From positions 1 through 33,917 of IMG/VR virus record IMGVR_UViG_3300031839_001622: a DNA stretch of 33,917 nt, one strand, 5' to 3'. The translations under genes were made by a program, and so were the position numbers. Numbering within the stretch: position 1 is the stretch's first letter; each line of letters opens with the position of its first letter. This DNA is from a virus. Shown in pieces: positions 28,435-33,917 of this stretch. The notes under the pieces are model-generated. The model did no database searches and was not told the origin of the DNA. It saw only the letters and a list, made by a program, of their open reading frames with translations.

Positions 28435-29001
28435 TCAGCCCTCCAAGGATTGAATGCAAAGATCGCGCTCGGCCGCGCGACGGTTCGTCAGGCCGCGCAC
28501 CTCACGGCCGCCCGCCTTGTTCCATCGCGGCAGTTGATTGCAGGCCCCGCGCCAGTCCCCCGCGTTCGCCAGCCGGGCCAGCGTTGACCCGCAGGCCGCG
28601 CCGGTCCCGACATTGTAGGACCAGGACACAAGCGCGACCTGCACCCCCTCGGGCTGCACCGGCAAGCCGGGAATGCAGACCGAAAGCAAAGACCTGAATT
28701 CACCCAGGCCCGCCGCCAGCTTGGCCGCGCATTCCTCTGGCGTGTGACTGTCCCCGGCCTTGACGCCGCGCGTCTCGCCATAACAGACCGTCCAGACGGC
28801 CGGGCTTGCGATGCGGTCCAGGTAGGCATCCGTGCGCAGCCCTTCCCAGGGTCCGACGAACGCGGCGGCGGCCGCAAGGATCGCGGCCACGCCGCCGCCA
28901 GCAGCCGCTTTCTTGACCGGCCGCGACACCACCGGAACCGCGCCGGACGCAACCAGCACGAAAACGGCCGCCACGGCCGCAGAAACCATCAAGACGACCA
29001 T
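28435..29001 (-). CDS. Endolysin, GH24 lysozyme with SAR-like N-terminus
   Basis: The protein has 188 residues; AAAGGGCGCGCA precedes ATG 29001. The muramidase motif EGLRTDAYLD gives the catalytic Glu, and VWTVCYGETRG follows as in GH24 lysozymes of the P21/P22 class. Two N-terminal hydrophobic stretches precede it: VLMVSAAVAAVFVLVASGAV (about 3-23) and AAAGGGVAAILAAAAAFVG (about 32-50). The second, Ala/Gly-rich with no charges, looks like the signal-arrest-release anchor of R21-type endolysins. The first is an additional segment not usual in that class. It cuts peptidoglycan after release into the periplasm. Confidence 0.9.
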   Translation of the reverse strand: MVVLMVSAAVAAVFVLVASGAVPVVSRPVKKAAAGGGVAAILAAAAAFVGPWEGLRTDAYLDRIASPAVWTVCYGETRGVKAGDSHTPEECAAKLAAGLGEFRSLLSVCIPGLPVQPEGVQVALVSWSYNVGTGAACGSTLARLANAGDWRGACNQLPRWNKAGGREVRGLTNRRAAERDLCIQSLEG

Positions 29002-29016
29002 TGCGCGCCCTTTCGT

Positions 29017-29241
29017 TTAGTGAATCCCCATCCGGGACAAATCGTCATGCGTGACCGTCCGGCCACGCGGCGGCAGGCCCGGACCATAGACCCGGACCTG
29101 AAACCCCATGTCAGCCCGATCCCGGACCGGACCGACCACCACCGCCCGGCCCTTGCCGTCCGTCAGGTGATCCACCGCAGCCGGGCAGAACAAAGCCGCC
29201 CGGGGGCGGCTGATGAACAGGCAAGGCGTGGGGTCCATCAT
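29017..29241 (-). CDS. Hypothetical protein after large terminase
   Basis: The protein has 74 residues from ATG 29241 (29238 also possible), 4 bases after the terminase stop; GGATGGTGAC is a fair ribosome-binding site. It is a small beta-rich protein (CLFISRPRAALFCPAAVD, GRAVVVGPVRDRADMGFQVRVYGPG). A longer upstream frame inside the terminase gene is arginine-rich and looks like antisense composition, so the short form was chosen. No family is recognised. Confidence 0.6.
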   Translation of the reverse strand: MMDPTPCLFISRPRAALFCPAAVDHLTDGKGRAVVVGPVRDRADMGFQVRVYGPGLPPRGRTVTHDDLSRMGIH

Positions 29242-29245
29242 GGCG

Positions 29246-31375
29246 TCACCATCCAGAAAAGCGCCCGCCACCGCGCTTTGCAGGGCGCGGCCGCTTTTTG
29301 GGCGATGAAGGGGGCAAGGGCGGATCGTCCGCGCCGACCTCGGCCGCGACCTTGGCCGGGGCCTCGGACGGCAGAACCGCGAAACTGTTTCCGGGACCTG
29401 CCAGCGCCCACGCGGGCGGGGCATCCCAATTCAGTTTTTCGACACCCAGGACGATCAGCAAGGCCAAGTCATATACCGCAAGGTCAATCGCCTCGTTTCG
29501 CTTGACGCCCGCGCGCTTGACCCACCCTTTCGGGCCTTTGCGTTCGGCCGCCAGTTCCGCGAAAACCTCGGACGGCGCGCCGCGCGGGACGTGAATGCGC
29601 CGCGATCCCGAATCCTTCCGGGTCAGGCTGGCCGCGATTTCATCCTTCAGCTTGTCCGTTGCCGCCCGGATAATCAGCACATCACGGGCCGCAACCTTTT
29701 TGCCGCCGCCCTTGTGGACCGTCTCGGGGGCCTTGACCTCGGCCCGGGGCTTGTTGACCTGATCGCCCTTTTCCCCCCGGACCAGATGGAACCGGCGCGG
29801 ATGCGATTTGCGGGCGCGCCTATAGAACGCGTATGCATTCGGGGTCACACCCGGCTGGCCGTGCATGTCGCAGACGATAGACAGGATCCTCAAACGATGA
29901 TCCGCGCCCGCCACCGGATAGTCCATCGCAGCCAAGTCCAGCAACGCGTCCCAGTCCTCGCCGTATCGTTCCGGGGCAAGCTGCCGGTCCGCCGCGCGGG
30001 GTGCCGTGGCGGGCGGGGCGTGAATGTCAAACCGATCCACCAGGACCCGTTCCCCGTTCGGCAGATGGGCATGAACCGCCACGACGAAACGGCCCGGCTG
30101 AACGTCCACAGACGCCAGCAGGAACCGCGCGGCGGCCGGGACGACCTGCCAAGCATGGTCAGACGCCGATTCCCGCAGCGCCTTTTCAGACAGCGCCACC
30201 GCCTCGCCTTGCGCGCGGGGCGTGTAGGGCAAGCCCCAATCAAGATTCGTCACAGCCTTCAGCTTGCTATCGTCGCCCGTCGCCTCGAAATGTTCGACCG
30301 CCTCAAGTTCGCGGGCCACGATCTGCGACCAGGACGCCAGCGCGGCCGCCGGGCCGTGCAGCCAATAAGAAACCGTTGTCGTCTTTCGCAGGTCCGGGTG
30401 ATCCAGCGGCACAAGGCCGCCGGACGCCGATTCATGCAGCCACACCGCGCGCCGGTTTAGATCGGCCTTAGCGGCGGGCGGTATCTGGCACCGGCAATGC
30501 AGGCATTCCATCATGGCCGCCGCGCCACGCTCGGCCGGGGTTCCTGCGACCGGATAAACCAACCTTTCCTTTCGGGGTTCAAACAGTTCGCCGCAATGCG
30601 GGCACGTCCAGTAAAGGCGGGCGCGCGTCCCCGTGTTATAAATCCCAAGAATACCCTCGCACGGCGGGGCCTCATGGGGCGTTTTCGCCTCAAACGACTC
30701 ATCCAGGACGGGGAACCGGGGCGACGATTCCGCAACCGTCATGCCCCGCGATCCCGCGCTTGTGGTCCGCTTGCGGCCCATGTCGAATGCAGGCCCCTGA
30801 CCCTCGACATTCTGATAGGCTTTCTGATCGTAGTCAGCCAGCAGCACCAGCGGGATTGTTCGGCCGGACAGCTTGTTATCCACGGGCCAGTCAATCGTCA
30901 GGCGCGCCCCGCCGGAAAACGTCTTTTCGTGGACGTTATCCTTTCGCAGCGCCGCGACCAGTTCGGGCGTATTCTTGATAAGCTGGCCCAATTCCTGCTC
31001 AGACCATTCCTTTGCCGCCGCTTGACTCATGTAGAAAATTGCCGCCATGCGCGGGGATGCGACGACCGCGTGAAACCACGGATTGACAATCAAACCCTCG
31101 GTTTTGGACGACCGCGCAGGCCCCACGAACACAACCGAGTCAAACCGGCGCGACATTGTGGCGTTCATCGGTTCAACCATATAGGGGGCCACGCCATTGT
31201 CCCAAAACGTCCAGCGCCCGCCCGCATTGATCTTGCGGCGGGTGGCAACGTCCGACACCTTCAGGCGCGCAGGCGGGGAAAGGGCAGGCAAGGCGGCAAG
31301 GATCGCGTCCGAAGCGGGCCGGAAGCCCGGCAGGCTTGCGCCCTCGCGGTATTCCGGCGCGTCATTGAACAGCAT
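29246..31375 (-). CDS. Terminase large subunit (lambda gpA type)
   Basis: The protein has 709 residues; AAGGAAGG precedes the ATG and it starts 3 bases after the small subunit gene. SVVFVGPARSSKTEGLIVNPWF holds the Walker-type ATP motif of the gpA family, followed by ARLTIDWPVDNKLSGRTIPLVLLADYD with the acidic site. A CPHCGELF/CLHCRC zinc-like pair sits near residues 280-320. The C-terminal nuclease region includes LLASVDVQPGRFVVAVHAH, with an early metal-binding Asp. It cleaves and packages DNA into the prohead through the portal. gpA-type terminases usually work on cos sites. Confidence 0.94.
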   Translation of the reverse strand: MLFNDAPEYREGASLPGFRPASDAILAALPALSPPARLKVSDVATRRKINAGGRWTFWDNGVAPYMVEPMNATMSRRFDSVVFVGPARSSKTEGLIVNPWFHAVVASPRMAAIFYMSQAAAKEWSEQELGQLIKNTPELVAALRKDNVHEKTFSGGARLTIDWPVDNKLSGRTIPLVLLADYDQKAYQNVEGQGPAFDMGRKRTTSAGSRGMTVAESSPRFPVLDESFEAKTPHEAPPCEGILGIYNTGTRARLYWTCPHCGELFEPRKERLVYPVAGTPAERGAAAMMECLHCRCQIPPAAKADLNRRAVWLHESASGGLVPLDHPDLRKTTTVSYWLHGPAAALASWSQIVARELEAVEHFEATGDDSKLKAVTNLDWGLPYTPRAQGEAVALSEKALRESASDHAWQVVPAAARFLLASVDVQPGRFVVAVHAHLPNGERVLVDRFDIHAPPATAPRAADRQLAPERYGEDWDALLDLAAMDYPVAGADHRLRILSIVCDMHGQPGVTPNAYAFYRRARKSHPRRFHLVRGEKGDQVNKPRAEVKAPETVHKGGGKKVAARDVLIIRAATDKLKDEIAASLTRKDSGSRRIHVPRGAPSEVFAELAAERKGPKGWVKRAGVKRNEAIDLAVYDLALLIVLGVEKLNWDAPPAWALAGPGNSFAVLPSEAPAKVAAEVGADDPPLPPSSPKKRPRPAKRGGGRFSGW

Positions 31376-31378
31376 TCC

Positions 31379-32026
31379 CTAACCTTCCTTGAAAAGCCCC
31401 TCAACCGCCGCGCTTGCCTCGCGCAAAACATCATCAAGGATGCGCTGCGCCGTTTCGACCGCCGCGCCATCCAGGGCCAATTCGCGCGCCAATACGTCCG
31501 GCATTGCGTCCAGGCCGTCCCGGATCGCGCTAAATGCGGCCTCGACCGCGCCCGCAACGTCCTGCGCCAAGATCAGATCGCGCCGCTTTTGGGCCGCAAT
31601 CATCCATTCCTTTTCAACGGCCAGCGCCTCTTTCTGATCCTTGGGGGACAGCGCGGCCCGCGCCCGGTCCCCCTGCGCCCCGCCCAAAAGTTCAAGGCGC
31701 AATTGGGCAACCGCATCCTCGGCAAGCCGCCGGTCCGTCGCCTCGCGGGCGTCCCGGGCCTGCCGCCACGCGAACGCCACCGACAGGCGGAATTCATATG
31801 ACCGCCCGTTCGTCCCCATTGTGACCCACGGAATCCGTTCGTCCGGCGGGCCGATCAGCCACGCATCAACCGTTGTCGTGGACACGTCCAGCGCAGCCGC
31901 CAGAAGTTTCTTGTTCACCAGCGCGTCGGGAACCCCGGGGGGCAATGGAAAACGGGAAACCAAATCCCGTTCCTGCGCCGTCAGGGGCGGCAGATCGCGC
32001 GAACCCGCCTGATTTTCGCCTTTCAT
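31379..32026 (-). CDS. Terminase small subunit (Nu1-like)
   Basis: The protein has 215 residues from ATG 32026; a longer frame upstream lacks domain content. DALVNKKLLAAALDVSTTTVDAWL is a winged-HTH start as in lambda Nu1, followed by VTMGTNGRSYEFRLSVAFAWRQAR. Helices 90-215 (EDAVAQLRLELLGG, KDQKEALAVEKEWMIAAQKRRDLI) would form the oligomer. It recognises the packaging site and recruits the large subunit. No strong ribosome-binding site was found. Confidence 0.85.
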   Translation of the reverse strand: MKGENQAGSRDLPPLTAQERDLVSRFPLPPGVPDALVNKKLLAAALDVSTTTVDAWLIGPPDERIPWVTMGTNGRSYEFRLSVAFAWRQARDAREATDRRLAEDAVAQLRLELLGGAQGDRARAALSPKDQKEALAVEKEWMIAAQKRRDLILAQDVAGAVEAAFSAIRDGLDAMPDVLARELALDGAAVETAQRILDDVLREASAAVEGLFKEG

Positions 32027-32160
32027 ATCAACAACCCCAACCCAAAAACCCGCCCGCCCGATATGCAAAACCGTCTCAAATGACGGGGTGCGAATATACC
32101 CGCGCACGAACCCCCCGGAAGGACCCGCCCGAAATCCTGGCGGGCCTCGGGGCAAGTCCG

Positions 32161-32178
32161 GGCGGGGAAGGGCGGGGC
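32161..32178 (+). repeat. G-rich intergenic repeat, copy 3
   Basis: GGCGGGGAAGGGCGGGGC lies in the 155-bp gap between the minor tail Z-like gene and the small terminase gene. It is a near copy of the elements at 14064 and 23140. The rest of the gap holds TATATT on the minus strand, a possible -10 without a clear -35. Confidence 0.5.
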
Positions 32179-32181
32179 CGG

Positions 32182-32904
32182 TCAGCGGGCGGTTGACATT
32201 GCGGCCGCGAACGCCCGGGCAAAGCGGCCGGGCATGATCCGCGCCGCCGCCTTGTTCATTTTCGGATAGAACTTGAACCGCGCCCGATAGCGCGGGGCCT
32301 TGGACGTGAACGCCAGAACCTTGACCGGCGCGGCCTTGCCCTTGCGCATGTAAACGCCAGGGGACATGCGCCCGCCCTCTTTCGGCACGAAATAGCGGGC
32401 CGCGCCGGACTTGCGTTGCCGCTTTGCCGACGCGGCCGTTTCATTCTGCGCGCCATCGTTCTGCGACTTCAGGCCGGACAGGATGCGCTGCACCTGACCC
32501 GGGGCCATGTTTCCGTGACGGTTGCGCGGCATGTGTTTTGTGGGGACGACGAACCCGACCTGTCCCGCATAGGCCAGCCGCGAATTCAACAGCCGTTCAA
32601 GCCCCGTCTTTTTGCGCGCCCCGCCCTCGGACTGGCGCAGCAGGTAATCACGGGACGCGGCGGCCGTCTTCCGCTTGATCGTGGCAATCGGCCGGGCCTT
32701 TGTCGCCCGCGTGAAGTGAAACGCGTTCAGCGTCCAGCGCGTGGGCGCATCGAATGTGCGGGCCATTTCGCGCTTGTTCAATTCAATCAGGTCCGCCGCC
32801 GTGTCATTGATTGCAACCGACATTGCGAAAGGCACCTGCTTCCGCGCCACGTCCGAAAGATCGCGCTCAACGTCGCGCAGGTTTGACGACATGCCAATCT
32901 GCAT
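32182..32904 (-). CDS. Minor tail protein Z-like / virion assembly protein
   Basis: The protein has 240 residues; AGGTGTTCCGCA precedes the ATG. It starts with a long helix (LRDVERDLSDVARKQVPFAMSVAINDTAADLIELN), then TRWTLNAFHFTRATKARPIATI and YLLRQSEGGARKK, typical of phage proteins annotated as minor tail Z or neck proteins and often encoded near terminase or tail genes. The C-terminus is very basic. It may help tail completion or head-tail joining. It is the second gene of the late module after the duplicated TTGACT element. Confidence 0.6.
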   Translation of the reverse strand: MQIGMSSNLRDVERDLSDVARKQVPFAMSVAINDTAADLIELNKREMARTFDAPTRWTLNAFHFTRATKARPIATIKRKTAAASRDYLLRQSEGGARKKTGLERLLNSRLAYAGQVGFVVPTKHMPRNRHGNMAPGQVQRILSGLKSQNDGAQNETAASAKRQRKSGAARYFVPKEGGRMSPGVYMRKGKAAPVKVLAFTSKAPRYRARFKFYPKMNKAAARIMPGRFARAFAAAMSTAR

Positions 32905-32981
32905 TGCGGAACACCTATCTTTCGGACGTGGGGAAGGCAGGACCAGCGCCCCGCGCCGATTCGTCCACCATAAGACTTAAC

Positions 32982-33006
32982 GGGCGGGGGCGGTTCTAAA
33001 AGTCAA
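32982..33006 (-). promoter_or_regulatory. Duplicated TTGACT element, copy 2 (candidate late promoter)
   Basis: This is an exact copy of the 25-bp block at 14810-14834, lying 78 bases upstream of the start at 32904. TTGACT begins it on the minus strand; CGTTAA stands 18 bases on. Both copies lie in gaps before long leftward gene blocks, so a shared promoter or activator site is likely. Confidence 0.55.
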
Positions 33007-33012
33007 TCGTTT

Positions 33013-33555
33013 TTATTGCGCCATCGGATTGCCCCCTTTGCCCATCGCATCCAGCACGGCCGCCGCCATCGCCTTGACCTCGGACACCGTGGCATTATTC
33101 ACAATCGGGCCGCGCTTGACCCCGAACCGATCCAGCGCCGCCCGAACGGACAGACCGTCAACCGTGAACGCGTGCCAGAAGGTCAGCGCCCCGACCTCAA
33201 CCGGGTTGCGCTTTCCGAACGCCACCACCCGCCCCCGCGACGTGACCCCCGCCGCCATACGCCGCAGAAATGCCGCCTGATCCACAGCGCGCGATTGCCG
33301 CCCCTCGCGCGACGGGCCGCCCGCGCCACCGCTTCCCCCGGCCAGCTTGGCGGACAAGCCGTCGCGGGGCATGGACACCCCCCCAGCCGCGACCGCCTCA
33401 AACGTCGCCCCGTAGGTTTCCACGGCCACGCGTTCGGCCGGGGTCAGGTGATCCAGGATTGCCAGCCCGGACCGCCGCCGCAGGATCACATCAACGTCCG
33501 CGCCGTTGCGCACAAGTGCAGCCTCGAACCGGGTTGCGTCATTCAGGTTTGCCAT
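33013..33555 (-). CDS. Hypothetical protein, first gene of the late block
   Basis: The protein has 180 residues from ATG 33555; AAGGAACTGACA gives a good start and the open frame beyond it crosses the repeat region without domain content. It begins MANLNDATRFEAALVRNGADV; HLTPAERVAVETYGATFEAV and a C-terminal LSVRAALDRFGVKRGPIVNNATVSEVKAM (core VRAALDRFGVKRG) suggest a helical protein with an HTH-like end, vaguely like DUF6456 proteins of Rhodobacterales. Its place ahead of the terminase module would fit a late regulator, but this is inference. Confidence 0.65.
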   Translation of the reverse strand: MANLNDATRFEAALVRNGADVDVILRRRSGLAILDHLTPAERVAVETYGATFEAVAAGGVSMPRDGLSAKLAGGSGGAGGPSREGRQSRAVDQAAFLRRMAAGVTSRGRVVAFGKRNPVEVGALTFWHAFTVDGLSVRAALDRFGVKRGPIVNNATVSEVKAMAAAVLDAMGKGGNPMAQ

Positions 33556-33766
33556 TGTCAGTTCCTTGCCTTGGGGACGATGGGGACGCCCTGCCCGCCT
33601 CGCCCTTAAAATTGCCGTCACGGGGTTTTTCTCATGTGCGTAAATACCCCTCCCTAGTCTCCCCAAAGTCCCCAAGTGATATAATACACCCAAAAGACCC
33701 TTGTTTTTATTGAATATTTCAAACCGCGGCGGCCCCCGGACCCCGTAAATTACCCTCCCCATCACC
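33556..33766. other. Non-coding region with TCCCCAA repeats, candidate packaging site
   Basis: Exact TCCCCAA heptamers begin at 33660, 33669, 33767, 33778, 33853 and 33862, with TCCCCAT at 33756 and an inverted copy at 33571. An AT-rich tract (33676-33722) lies between them. The region is upstream of the terminase genes on the leftward strand. Direct repeats beside an AT-rich bend are the layout of the lambda cosB site bound by Nu1. They could equally be a replication origin. The frame on the minus strand is open but low in complexity, so I do not call a gene. Confidence 0.45.
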
Positions 33767-33917
33767 TCCCCAAGCCCTCCCCAATTCGCGAAAATTGCCC
33801 GCCCTCACCATTCAGCGTCAGGCGCGCTAGCGCCTGTCTCTTTCCCTCTCCCTCCCCAAACTCCCCAAATGGGGGACCCGGAGGGCAGGGGCGCGGGGAC
33901 GGGCGCGGCGGCAGGGC
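33767..33917. repeat. Right copy of 151-bp terminal direct repeat
   Basis: This matches positions 1-151 without gaps and with seven substitutions. Read on the minus strand, the frame that starts at 292 continues through this copy and ends at 33762-33764, which supports joining the two ends in a circle. Confidence 0.9.

Noticed and set aside
1-33917. tRNA genes, CRISPR arrays, insertion sequences, integrase with attachment sites
   Set aside because: None was seen; the short dispersed repeats are operators or iterons, not spacer arrays, and no transposase or recombinase motifs were recognised.

Overview
The window looks like the complete genome of a tailed siphovirus that lives as a low-copy plasmid (a phage-plasmid) in a high-GC alphaproteobacterium, probably one of the Rhodobacterales. 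The host guess rests on base composition and on the replication initiator, which looks like the RPA/RepA family common on Rhodobacteraceae plasmids; it is an inference. The first 151 bases recur as the last 151 bases with seven substitutions, so the molecule is probably circular and about 33,766 bp. No integrase, excisionase or transposase is visible. A plasmid initiator with 22-bp iterons and a type Ib partition pair (ParA plus a ribbon-helix-helix protein) are present instead. Layout: positions 357-6158 are a leftward replication and DNA-metabolism operon (P4-type SF3 helicase, CHC2/Toprim primase, a cytosine-C5 methyltransferase-like protein, an HD hydrolase and small unknown proteins). Positions 6159-6506 are a divergent intergenic region with a candidate plasmid origin. 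Positions 6507-9956 are the only rightward genes: repA, parA, the RHH gene and five small unknown genes, closed by a strong bidirectional terminator at about 9990-10021. Positions 10030-14626 are a second leftward block (dNMP kinase-like P-loop protein, SSB, a gp49/Sf6 gp66-family protein, an HTH-metallophosphoesterase, a small membrane protein and an adenine methyltransferase). Positions 14852-33555 are the leftward late module. In transcription order it holds a small unknown gene, a minor tail Z-like protein, small and large terminase, a SAR-type endolysin, a holin, a gpW-like joining protein, portal, a fused protease-capsid, head-tail connectors, major tail protein, tail chaperones with a lambda-like frameshift site, tape measure, tail tip proteins and an SGNH-esterase receptor-binding protein. 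The most interesting signal is a family of six dispersed near-palindromic sites built from the heptad TGATAGC/TGCTAGC. They lie just upstream of the genes starting at 292, 3647, 6158 (and repA at 6507), parA (7609), 8816 and 28151. Two of them sit inside recognisable promoters. The arrangement resembles operator/centromere sites of omega-type RHH proteins, so the 74-residue RHH protein beside parA may act both as centromere-binding protein and as a genome-wide repressor coupling plasmid maintenance to phage replication and head-gene expression. All functions are read from sequence motifs and gene order by eye; no database search was run.
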